Below are positions 49,379 through 56,521 of a stretch of 64,000 nt of DNA, piece after piece (the stretch's first letter is position 1; each line of letters opens with the position of its first letter). The translations under genes and the position numbers were made by a program. Below the pieces are notes generated by a model. The model did not search any database. It was given only the letters and a program-made list of their open reading frames with translations, and was not told where the DNA came from. This DNA comes from Stigmatella aurantiaca DW4/3-1 (lineage in GTDB: Bacteria > Myxococcota > Myxococcia > Myxococcales > Myxococcaceae). Location of the stretch: the NCBI RefSeq assembly GCF_000165485.1, contig NC_014623.1:10186893-10250892 (forward strand), given 5' to 3'.

Positions 49379-49875
49379 GCTGCTTGAGCAGCACCCGGGC
49401 CGCCGCAGCCGAGCCCGCCCCCTGAAGGGGGCGGTGACCCTGGAGAACCTGGGGTGATGCTGGGGGGCTGTGGAACTGCTGGCGGCGAGTTGCCAGCAGG
49501 CCTCCGCCAGGAACTTGGACTCGCTGGCTGGCCTGTGCTTCGAGTTGGCGGCGGAAGCCCGTTGGGACGAAGCCCCCGGCAGGCGGGCAGCGCTGGAGTT
49601 CGAGTTGCTGAAGCGGCCGCCCGCGCGGTGGACCGGCCCGGACAAGGGAGAGGCTGTCGGAGGCGAAGGGCCCCAACCTGTCTGCTTGCCCTACAGGTTT
49701 GAGCCAACGGACGCCCACGGGGGGCCCCCCACCCGAGGTGCTCTCGGCTGACTCATGCACTCCGCAGGGAGAGGGGACTCCCTGCACGGAAGTGCTTCCG
49801 GGTCACGAGGCGCCGCGAAGGGTTCCGCTTGGCCTCCAGGAGCGACCGCCCCAGGCGCTGGCTGCCTTTGGAGAC
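49379..49875 (+). pseudogene. Decayed copy of the GntR/FadR regulator
   Basis: The DNA matches the GntR gene at 23289-24407 closely in pieces (LLEQHPGRRSRARPLKGAVT, then VTLENLG, and the VELLAASCQQASARNLDSLA block in another frame). Two internal deletions are visible: about 70 bases after GAGAACCTGGG, and about 300 bases joined near GGCCCGGACA / GAGAGGCTG. Frame changes, no start and no winged-helix region remain. The 3' part includes the repeat listed at 49675-49875. Confidence 0.75.
49675..49875. repeat. Repeat shared with 24110-24310 (copy B)
   Basis: Copy of the stretch starting CCCAACCTGTCTGCTTGCCC with a CCCTACAGGTTTGAGCC block and GGGGGGCCCCCC. Identity is high over about 65 bases and lower beyond that. 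The minus strand carries the related fragment LLEAKRNPSRRLVTRKHFRA. Confidence 0.6.
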
Positions 49876-49887
49876 GCGGACACTTGA

Positions 49888-49954
49888 CGCGCTCCCACAA
49901 CGTGTCCGGTACGAGGTCGCGAGCTACGAGGCTCAGGTGCTCATAGACCTCCTG
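49888..49954 (-). mobile_element. Possible transposase N-terminus remnant
   Basis: A short minus-strand frame reads YEHLSLVARDLVPDTLWERV, which resembles the beginning of IS5-family transposases (xLVPDELWERV). It starts inside the 3' end of the DUF6088 gene and breaks into the repeat after about 22 residues. No inverted ends were found, so this is only suggestive. Confidence 0.3.
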
Positions 49955-50570
49955 AAACCTTAATTTTTGTTAGGCGCTCTCCGCCATGGAGGAAGACACT
50001 CACCTGGTCTGCCATCCACGACGGAATTTGTCCACGCATTGACGCAAGTTCCTGAAGATCGCTCGGAGAAAGGGCCCGTCCCAGGGACGGCAGACGCGTG
50101 GGCCCTTCCTCCGGTCCAAGCCACGCAAGGGCGCGAATCACCTGGCCCGCGGGACGATGAGCCAGGGCCAGTTGCCAGGAGGGGACGTGCCGCAATTCCA
50201 GTTCCTGCGCACCCAGTCTCAGACGACGGCTGCGCCCCGAAGTGAGGTACACAGTCCGGACCGGAATCTGCGTCGTCAGCCCCAGCGCGTTCGCTGACGC
50301 GGCTCCGTGCGGAGCGAGCTTCTCTCCCTTCAAGAAAGCCAGCGCCTCAACGGCTTTGGAGACAGAAGGAGGACGCACACCAAACCGTGTCTCGACGGGC
50401 CGGACATAGACACCACGCTCCACCCGGAGGAGCCGATTCCTCCGTGTGAGGCGCGACAAGGCTTGGTCGATCGCGGCCCTGCTCCCCAGGTGGAGGAACT
50501 CCCTGGCTACAACGGGGGTACCTTCGGGAAGTTCCGACGCCCGCTTCATGATGGATTCGGCCAGGGTCAT
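49941..50570 (-). CDS. DUF6088/AbiEi-like antitoxin, orphan
   Basis: A 209-residue protein that starts MTLAESIMKRASELPEGTPV and follows the DUF6088 pattern: AREFLHLGSRAAIDQALSRL, RRNRLLRVERGVYVRPV, PHGAASANALGLTTQIPV and the helical end. Members are antitoxin-type regulators with an N-terminal winged helix. The ATG 50570 was chosen because AGGAGG is eight bases away; an ATG two codons upstream (50576) has it only two bases away. No toxin gene follows; the space downstream has a transposase-like remnant and the GntR relic. The SD lies inside the large inverted repeat, suggesting autoregulation. Confidence 0.8.
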   Translation of the reverse strand: MTLAESIMKRASELPEGTPVVAREFLHLGSRAAIDQALSRLTRRNRLLRVERGVYVRPVETRFGVRPPSVSKAVEALAFLKGEKLAPHGAASANALGLTTQIPVRTVYLTSGRSRRLRLGAQELELRHVPSWQLALAHRPAGQVIRALAWLGPEEGPTRLPSLGRALSPSDLQELASMRGQIPSWMADQVSVFLHGGERLTKIKVSGGL

Positions 50571-50574
50571 CGTC

Positions 50575-50620
50575 ATTGCCTCCTGTCAGAAACCTAAGCC
50601 GCTTTCTGACAGGAGGCAAT
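50575..50620. promoter_or_regulatory. Perfect 18-bp inverted repeat covering the antitoxin SD
   Basis: ATTGCCTCCTGTCAGAAA (50575-50592) and TTTCTGACAGGAGGCAAT (50603-50620) are exact reverse complements separated by ten bases. On the minus strand the second arm's AGGAGG repeats in the first arm just before the DUF6088 start. It could be an operator for the protein, a hairpin that hides the SD, or an insertion-sequence end. Confidence 0.75.
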
Positions 50621-50749
50621 CCGCATTCACACCCCGTCCCTGTCGCAGGCCTGGCCCCAGGCGCTCGCCACTGGACACTCCCCCTTGTTCTTCAAGGGGT
50701 TGCGCCCCTACCTCTTCGGGAGAACCGGGGACAAGAGGGGTGCGGGGCG

Positions 50750-51823
50750 ATGGGACCAAGCGTGGAGGGGGAGCAGCTTCCCGAAGCAAGCAGCCAGGCA
50801 GACGAGCGCTCCCGGCTGGTGGTGGTCAAACACGAGCCCTTCAACGCGGAGACTCCGCCCGAGGCCCTGGCCGCCGCCCGCACGCCCACCCCCTCCTTCT
50901 TCGTCCGGAGCAATTCCGCGGAGCCCGAGCTGTCCCTGGCCACGCACCGGGTGACGGTGGAGGGCGCGGTGGAACATCCCTTCACGCTGAAGGTGGCGGA
51001 GCTGGCCCGAGGCCCCCTGCGCTCGCTGCCGGTCACCCTGGAGTGCGCGGGCAACGGGCGCACCTCGATGACGCCGCTGCCCGAGGGCGAGCCCTGGCAG
51101 CAGGGCGCCCTGGGCACGGCGGTCTGGAGCGGAGTCCCCCTGGCGGAGGTGCTCCAGCGCGCCCGCCTGAAGCCCGGGGCCCTGGAGGTCCTGGTGGAAG
51201 GGGCGGACGGAGATGCGAGCAAGCGCTTCGCCCGGGCGCTGCCGCTGGCGAAGGCGCTGCACCCGGACACGCTCCTGGCGCTGGAGATGAACGGGGCGCC
51301 CCTCACACGGGCCCATGGCGCACCGATGCGGCTCCTGGTGCCAGGGTGGTACGGCATGGCGAGCGTGAAGTGGGTGACGCGGTTGGAGGTGCGCACCCAG
51401 CCCTTCGAGGGCTACTACCAGCGCGAGCGCTACATCTACGATCGAGGCGACGGCCAGGCGATCGAACCGGTGACGCGGATGCAGGTGAAATCGCTCATCA
51501 CCTCACCGGCGGAAGGCACGCGGGTGGCACCGGGCCGGGTGGTGGTGCAGGGAATGGCCTGGAGTGGCGAGCGGCGGGTGGTGCGGGTGGAAGTCGCGGT
51601 GGACGGCGGCGATCACTGGCGGGCGGCCACGCTGCTGGAGACGCCGAGACCCTCGGCCTGGGTGCGCTGGGCCTTCACGTGGGAGGGAGCCAAGGCGGGG
51701 CGGCACACGCTCCGGGCCCGGGCCACGGATGAGGCGGGCGAGACCCAACCCGAGCGCGCCCCCTGGAACCGGCTGGGCTACGGCAACAACGCGGTGCCGG
51801 TGCGGGTGGTGGAGGTGGGCTGA
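50750..51823 (+). CDS. Sulfite-oxidase-family molybdopterin enzyme
   Basis: A 357-residue protein. The molybdopterin domain (about 45-240) has the catalytic Cys99 in TLECAGNGR, WSGVPLAEVL, DGDASKRFARALPLAKALHPD and PGWYGMASVKWVTRLE. The C-terminal part (about 250-357) is the dimerisation domain (VRVEVAVDGGDHWRAATLLE, WNRLGYGNNAVPVRVVEV). Family members oxidise sulfite or other substrates. There is no signal peptide and no heme domain, so it would be cytoplasmic with an unknown electron acceptor. ATG 50750 follows GAGGGG at nine bases; the upstream extension has no homology and covers the inverted repeat. Confidence 0.88.
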   Translation: MGPSVEGEQLPEASSQADERSRLVVVKHEPFNAETPPEALAAARTPTPSFFVRSNSAEPELSLATHRVTVEGAVEHPFTLKVAELARGPLRSLPVTLECAGNGRTSMTPLPEGEPWQQGALGTAVWSGVPLAEVLQRARLKPGALEVLVEGADGDASKRFARALPLAKALHPDTLLALEMNGAPLTRAHGAPMRLLVPGWYGMASVKWVTRLEVRTQPFEGYYQRERYIYDRGDGQAIEPVTRMQVKSLITSPAEGTRVAPGRVVVQGMAWSGERRVVRVEVAVDGGDHWRAATLLETPRPSAWVRWAFTWEGAKAGRHTLRARATDEAGETQPERAPWNRLGYGNNAVPVRVVEVG

Positions 51824-51836
51824 GAGGCCTGCTTCT

Positions 51837-52031
51837 TCAGAACAGACATTCCAACACATCCACGAAGCTGCGCTCCGGCTTGGTGCGAGGACCCGAGCGA
51901 GGCGGTGCCGGAGGCGTCTCGGTCTGACGGGTCGTGGACGCAGGAGGCAGCGGGAACGGAGGAGGCTGCACCTCGGGGATGAGGACTGGAACGGGAGAGG
52001 GAAGGGAAATGGAAGCAAGGGCGGGCCGCAT
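51837..52031 (-). CDS. Small Pro-rich protein
   Basis: A 64-residue frame with the SD AAGGAG seven bases before the ATG at 52031. It is rich in Pro, Ser and Thr (MRPALASISLPSPVPVLIPE at the start) and ends VDVLECLF. A short hydrophobic start could be a weak signal, but no membrane segment is clear. It is convergent with the sulfite-oxidase gene. No family is recognised. Confidence 0.45.
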   Translation of the reverse strand: MRPALASISLPSPVPVLIPEVQPPPFPLPPASTTRQTETPPAPPRSGPRTKPERSFVDVLECLF

Positions 52032-52109
52032 GACAGGACTCCTTTGTGTCATAGAACGAGCAGATAGCCCTCGGGTCTGACACGAGCAGGGTCGATTTGC
52101 TGCTTTGCG

Positions 52110-52493
52110 TTACATCAAGGGATGGGGCGTGGGACAGTGGACGTTGGCGGGGCAGGCCTTTTCCGATTTTGGAACACACGCACCACAGCACTCCATCTCA
52201 TCGGGCCCACAACGAGAGCAGGACCCACAGTCCAGCACGCCACCACACCCATCGCCCACCTGCCCACACCGCCGTCCACCAGAGGAACAAGTGAGCGGCT
52301 GACATACACAGCGCCCCTCCACACAGAGATCCTGAGGGCCACAGGCCGCGCAGGCCCTTGCATCCGCCGAGGCGGAGGAGGGCGGAGGGGGGGGCGGCTC
52401 CCGCCGGGATTCACCCTGGCGGGAGGTGCAGGCCGAGAGCGCCACGGCCACGGCCAGCCCCCACGGTCTCCAAAAGCAGTGACGGATCATCAT
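52110..52493 (-). CDS. Small Cys-rich lipoprotein
   Basis: A 127-residue lipoprotein with signal peptide and lipobox LSAC (Cys at about residue 22), a Pro/Ser linker (REPPPPPPSSASADARAC) and a Cys-rich module: CAACGPQDLCVEGRCVCQPL, CGGVLDCGSCSRCGPDEMEC and a terminal CGACVPKSEKAC. The spacing CGGVLDCG recurs in myxobacterial secreted proteins. It would sit on the outer membrane and may be disulfide-bonded. The ATG codons 1 and 2 are both possible. Function unknown. Confidence 0.7.
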   Translation of the reverse strand: MMIRHCFWRPWGLAVAVALSACTSRQGESRREPPPPPPSSASADARACAACGPQDLCVEGRCVCQPLTCSSGGRRCGQVGDGCGGVLDCGSCSRCGPDEMECCGACVPKSEKACPANVHCPTPHPLM

Positions 52494-52517
52494 TGAATCC
52501 AGGTCTCTCCGGCAGGG

Positions 52518-52715
52518 CTACAGACCATTCGCGATGGGAGTAACAGGATTGCCGGTGTTGCGCGCGTCATGTTGGTCCTTGGGCCAGGGGGCGCTGGGGT
52601 CCATGCCCGGGCTGTCGACGATGAAGGCGCGGTAAGCCCTATCCCCCAAAACTGTCACCACGAACTCTCCCCAGCACACCTCGCGGCCAACCAGAGCGCG
52701 AAGGAATGGATTCAC
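52518..52715 (-). CDS. Possible small protein, uncertain
   Basis: A 65-codon frame from a GTG at 52715 reads NPFLRALVGREVCWGEFVVT then DRAYRAFIVDSPGMDPSAPW. It looks more protein-like than chance, but has no SD or recognised relative. The GTG lies inside a 17-base direct repeat. It may be a fragment of a larger lost gene together with the frame at 52776-52988. Confidence 0.3.
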   Translation of the reverse strand: MNPFLRALVGREVCWGEFVVTVLGDRAYRAFIVDSPGMDPSAPWPKDQHDARNTGNPVTPIANGL

Positions 52716-52782
52716 TCAAAACATCATACCGCGCTTGGGAAGACCTTCACGGCATAGGCCATGTGAGGAATGGATTCACTCA
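52702..52782. repeat. 17-base direct repeat, 64 bases apart
   Basis: AGGAATGGATTCACTCA occurs at 52702-52718 and again at 52766-52782. The unit length of 64 bases between them suggests a local duplication or insertion inside a decaying gene. Confidence 0.6.
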
Positions 52783-52988
52783 GGTCTGGGGCGCCGCATC
52801 TCTTCGAAATTCCGGGCGACCTTGGGAGCAACTTTGAAAGGCAATTGCGCCACGGGGGCAAGCAGAAGCGCCGCATGGAAGACCGCCAGGTTCTCGTAGA
52901 ACCGCTCTGTTTCAACCTGAGCATGGGCTCCCCCATTCTTTGTGCTATCTCTGCGCAATATCGGAAAAACCAGACGCCCGTCAGGCAA
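52776..52988 (-). CDS. Possible gene fragment, uncertain
   Basis: A 70-codon minus-strand frame with the middle part ERFYENLAVFHAALLLAPVA then QLPFKVAPKVARNFEEMRRP. It ends at the direct repeat. There is no convincing start or SD. The region from 52494 to 53123 otherwise has no supported gene, and this may be a pseudogene piece. Confidence 0.3.
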   Translation of the reverse strand: MPDGRLVFPILRRDSTKNGGAHAQVETERFYENLAVFHAALLLAPVAQLPFKVAPKVARNFEEMRRPRPE

Positions 52989-53123
52989 GCAAGGCCCGTA
53001 CTGCTCTGAGAGAGGATTTCCTTGTCCCTGGAGTCTGTGTCAATTTCCCCTTCTCCGGGGGCGCTGCCCCCGCTGGCTCCCGGGTGGGGTGCCGGGCCAG
53101 GGCCCAAAGGAGCGTGACGGTTC

Positions 53124-54980
53124 GTGACGGAGCAAGTGGGCAAGTACCAGCTGATCCGCAAACTCGCCACGGGCGGCATGGCCGAAGTCTTTCTCGCCAA
53201 GGCCGCCGGCCCCATGGGCTTCGAGAAGACGCTGGTGCTCAAGCGCATCCTCCCCCACCTCGCCGAGGAGACCTCCTTCGTCGAGATGTTCCTCTCCGAG
53301 GCCAAGCTGGCCGCCCAGCTCACCCACCCCAACATCGTTCAAATCTTCGACTTCGGTGAGGCCGACGGCGCGTATTTCCTCGCCATGGAGTACATCGATG
53401 GGCCTCACCTGCGGGCCCTCGTCAAAGGCGCCCGCGCCCAGGGCCGCCCCCTGCCTCCCGCCATCTGCGCCCGGATCATCTCCCTGGCCTGCGAGGGGCT
53501 CGCCTTCGCCCATGACTTCGCCGATCCTCAGACCGGCGAGCCCATGGGCCTCATCCACCGCGACATCAGCCCGGACAACATCCTGATGTCCCGTCAGGGC
53601 GCGGTGAAGGTGGTGGACTTCGGCATCGCCAAGGCCGCCGGTCAGAGCCACCGCACCCAGAGCGGCGTCATCAAAGGCAAGCTCGCCTACATGCCGCCCG
53701 AGCAGATCCGCGCCAAGACGCTGGATCGGCGCGTGGATGTGTATGCGTTGGGCGTCGTCCTCTATGAGCTGCTCACCACCCGCAAGCCGTTCGAGTCGAC
53801 CTCCGACGTGGGGCTGATGCAGGCCATCCTCTTCGAACAGCCGGTGCCCGCCTTCCAGCTCCGCCCCGAGCTGCCCGAGTCCCTGCTGCGCATCCTCGAC
53901 CGGGCCCTCACCAAGGAGCGCGAGCAACGCTACCCGGACTGTCTCGCCTTCCAGTCGGACCTGGAGGACTTCATCCTCTCGGTCGGCAAACCGGTGACGA
54001 CGCAGCAACTCGCGCAGCTCATCTCTCAGACCACCGCGTCCACGAACACCCCCGTGCCGCTGCACGACACGCCGCGCGGCGGGAAGGCCCTGCCCACCAC
54101 CACCCCGATTCACACCCCCGTTCCCGCCAGCATCCCCGGGACCAACCCGAGCGCCTGGGCCGAGCCGCCCACCCTCAAGACGCCCCGGCCCCAGGAGCCA
54201 GACGCCGAGAGCCTCCAGCCCCAGGCCCCGCCCAGCATTTCCGCCCCCGCCACAAGAGCGGATGCACCCCAGGCAAAGTCTTTCGTGGCGGCGCCTCCCG
54301 CCACGGAGCCCTCTCATGACGTGGAGGCCTATGAGGCTCGCCTGAAAACGAGGCGGTGGATTCCTCCCCTGCTCGGAGGTGTCTTGTTGGCGGCGGCCTC
54401 CGCCATCCTCCTCTCGCGGACAGGGGAGCCCTCGGCGGCTCCCCCCGAGGCGGCCCCTGCCGTCGCCGAAGTTCTCCCGCACGCGGTTCCCGCCGAGCCC
54501 CTCCCATCCCAGGAGGAATCCCCCCCCGCGCCTCCCCCGCGGGAGCCCCAGGCCGCCGCGGCTCCCGCCCCCTCGCAGACACCGTCTCTCGGGGACGCGC
54601 CTCCCGCCGCACCCACCCCGTCCCCGGCCGAGCCCTCCACCGTCCCGGCGCCCGTGGCCCGCGAAATACCTGCCCCCGAGTCCAAACCTCTCCGAAGCGC
54701 GCAGCCGCCGAAGACCCCTCCCCCCTCGAAGGGGACCCGGCCCCCCGCGGCCCCCAAATCCTTGGCGAAGGGCTCGCTCGAGTTCCGCATCCGCCCTTAC
54801 GCCACCGTCTTCATCGACGGGAAGAAGCACGGGGACACCCCCATGCCCCCCGTGGAGCTGGCGGCCGGGCGCTACATCGTGAAGCTCGTGAACCCGGACC
54901 TGCCGAAGACGGTGACCAAGACCGTCGAGGTGGAGCCCCAGAAGTCCACCCTGCTCAAGATCAATCTGCTCGAGGAATGA
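53124..54980 (+). CDS. Transmembrane Ser/Thr protein kinase with PEGA domain
   Basis: A 618-residue kinase. The glycine loop is LATGGMAEVFLAK, the Lys sits in TLVLKRI, and IHRDISPDNILMS (about 149) and VVDFGIAKA follow, with KGKLAYMPPE in the activation segment; the kinase domain spans about 8-275. A Pro/Thr linker (residues 300-410) leads to a transmembrane segment near 411-432, a long Pro/Ala-rich extracytoplasmic stretch, and a PEGA domain from about 550 to the end (FRIRPYATVFIDGKKHGDTP, LAAGRYIVKLVNPDLPK). The GTG start has AAAGGAG about 11 bases away. The HRDISPDN variant is common in myxobacterial kinases. The substrate is unknown. Confidence 0.9.
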   Translation: MTEQVGKYQLIRKLATGGMAEVFLAKAAGPMGFEKTLVLKRILPHLAEETSFVEMFLSEAKLAAQLTHPNIVQIFDFGEADGAYFLAMEYIDGPHLRALVKGARAQGRPLPPAICARIISLACEGLAFAHDFADPQTGEPMGLIHRDISPDNILMSRQGAVKVVDFGIAKAAGQSHRTQSGVIKGKLAYMPPEQIRAKTLDRRVDVYALGVVLYELLTTRKPFESTSDVGLMQAILFEQPVPAFQLRPELPESLLRILDRALTKEREQRYPDCLAFQSDLEDFILSVGKPVTTQQLAQLISQTTASTNTPVPLHDTPRGGKALPTTTPIHTPVPASIPGTNPSAWAEPPTLKTPRPQEPDAESLQPQAPPSISAPATRADAPQAKSFVAAPPATEPSHDVEAYEARLKTRRWIPPLLGGVLLAAASAILLSRTGEPSAAPPEAAPAVAEVLPHAVPAEPLPSQEESPPAPPPREPQAAAAPAPSQTPSLGDAPPAAPTPSPAEPSTVPAPVAREIPAPESKPLRSAQPPKTPPPSKGTRPPAAPKSLAKGSLEFRIRPYATVFIDGKKHGDTPMPPVELAAGRYIVKLVNPDLPKTVTKTVEVEPQKSTLLKINLLEE

Positions 54981-55569
54981 GGCGCGGCCGGCTCTCCTTG
55001 GAAGCGAAGCGCTCGTACTTGCGCAGCACCTCGGGCCGCCCTTCGCGCAGCTCCGCGTCGCGCCGGGCCTCGTAGGCCCGCCGGTACTCGGCGCGCGTCA
55101 TCTGGTGGGCCACGCTGAAGCGCTTCAGCCGCTCCGGGCCGTCGTCGATGGCATCCTCGCCCTCCTCGTCTTCCCAGCCGCAAACCGGGCAGAGGTCATG
55201 CTCCCCTCTCCACTCGAACGTCCGGTAGCCACAGCAGGGGCAGGGCTCGGCGGCATCCGGCGTGCCCTCCACCGCCTCCACGGAGAGCCCCAGCGCCAAG
55301 GCCTCGGTGCGCAGTGCCTCGTTGCGGACGATGCGCCGCGCGTCCTCCTCCACGAACTCGAAGAAGGCATCGTAATGCGAGCGCCAGAGGCGCGGCGCCG
55401 CGTCCTCCCGCTCGAGCATCTCCTCGCGCACGCGCGGGGACAGCCGCTCCCAACCTGGGGACACCTCATCCCAGCCCCAGTAGGCGGGCAGTTCGGCGAG
55501 CTTCTCGTGGGGAGGCCGCCGGGCCACCACCTCGCGGGCGATGAGGCGGATGAGCACTTCACGTCGCAT
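54961..55569 (-). CDS. CPCC-type Cys-rich protein
   Basis: A 202-residue cytoplasmic protein whose C-terminal half has the CPCC pattern (CPCCGYRTFEWRGEHDLCPV then CGWEDEEGEDAID), a small zinc-ribbon-like module usually found alone, in toxin/immunity loci. The N-terminal half (IAREVVARRPPHEKLAELPA) is helical. It is convergent with the PEGA kinase and overlaps it by 20 bases. The ATG SD is weak. The role of CPCC proteins is unknown; immunity is a suggestion from other genomes. Confidence 0.75.
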   Translation of the reverse strand: MRREVLIRLIAREVVARRPPHEKLAELPAYWGWDEVSPGWERLSPRVREEMLEREDAAPRLWRSHYDAFFEFVEEDARRIVRNEALRTEALALGLSVEAVEGTPDAAEPCPCCGYRTFEWRGEHDLCPVCGWEDEEGEDAIDDGPERLKRFSVAHQMTRAEYRRAYEARRDAELREGRPEVLRKYERFASKESRPRLIPRAD

Positions 55570-55617
55570 GGGGAGGGGTGCTCCGCGCCGGGCGGAGCCC
55601 CTCGCGCGTCACGCGGC

Positions 55618-56274
55618 TCAGTCGAACGACACGTCCTCGAGGATGGCGAGCGTCGCGTCCGCCGCGTCGATGGCGGAGCGGGACTCTTGCAGGTGCGCGC
55701 GGCAGGCGCCGAGGTACGCACGGAAGAAGTGTTCGCTGGCGTGGAGGAAGCGCCGGCGGACCTCGAGCGAGGCCTCCGCCAGCGGCACCGCGACAGGCTG
55801 GGCGCTCGCCCCGGCGCCGAGCACCGCCGGCTCCCGGTGGAACACGAGCCGCCAGGTGCCCTGGTGCTTCTCCAGCGCCACGTACTCCCGCACGAGCGAG
55901 GACTGCACGAACGCGGCGAAGAGGCTGCTCTCCGGGTTCAGCTTGAGCGCCTGGGCCGCCTCCTCGAAGAGGGCCTGCTCGTTGTCCGAGAGCAGCGAGA
56001 AGGGCGCGGACGGCAGGCCGAACCGGACGGCGAGCTGCGCGGCCTTTTGATTGAGCTGGAAGATCCGGTCGTCGATCGCTTCCACGTAGCTTTCGACCTG
56101 TGACTTCGGCGGCTGCATCAGGTTGCGCGGGAAGGCCAGGGGCTGCTTCTCCGCCTCGGGCCGCTTCTCCGCCTCGCTCCAGTCCATCTCTGAACGGGCC
56201 TTCGGGGCAGAGGCTTCCTGTTCGCTCGTCACCGAGTGAAGCACGGCTTGTCGTGCACGAAGATTGATGGCCAT
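55618..56274 (-). CDS. Hypothetical helical protein
   Basis: A 218-residue cytoplasmic protein with an N-terminal disordered part and a helical remainder (SYVEAIDDRIFQLNQKAAQL, then SDNEQALFEEAAQALKLNPE, RRFLHASEHFFRAYLGACRA). The ATG follows AGGAG at six bases, a good SD. No family is recognised. It is followed on the same strand by the CPCC gene after 48 bases, and preceded by a 250-base gap with a TTGACA near 56366-56371 on its own strand that may be part of its promoter. Confidence 0.65.
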   Translation of the reverse strand: MAINLRARQAVLHSVTSEQEASAPKARSEMDWSEAEKRPEAEKQPLAFPRNLMQPPKSQVESYVEAIDDRIFQLNQKAAQLAVRFGLPSAPFSLLSDNEQALFEEAAQALKLNPESSLFAAFVQSSLVREYVALEKHQGTWRLVFHREPAVLGAGASAQPVAVPLAEASLEVRRRFLHASEHFFRAYLGACRAHLQESRSAIDAADATLAILEDVSFD

Positions 56275-56521
56275 GCTCTTCTCCTCGCCAGACGTCGCTG
56301 GCGCACTGTGATGGTTTCACGGCCCCAGCCCTCAACAGGCGGGGGGAGGTCAGCGCCAATCCCTGTCAACAACACCCTTGCAGGCGGTTCAATGATAACG
56401 CAGATCGCCGCCCTGCTGGCAAGCGTGGCGGTGGATCAATTCCTTGCCGACATGCCCTCTGCAAACGCACCTCGGCCCCTCAGGACACACGCTGCTCCAC
56501 CCCTCCGCGCCCGTCCAAACC
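56275..56521. other. Gap between the M16 peptidase and the hypothetical protein
   Basis: About 250 bases. A minus-strand TTGACA (56366-56371) could be a -35 for the hypothetical gene. A plus-strand ATG near 56391 opens a short frame (ITQIAALLASVAVDQFLADM) without SD, judged too weak to call. Confidence 0.3.

Noticed and set aside
54000-54700. Repeated Pro/Ala/Thr-rich stretch in the PEGA kinase considered as a separate repeat element.
   Set aside because: It is a linker in a continuous reading frame.
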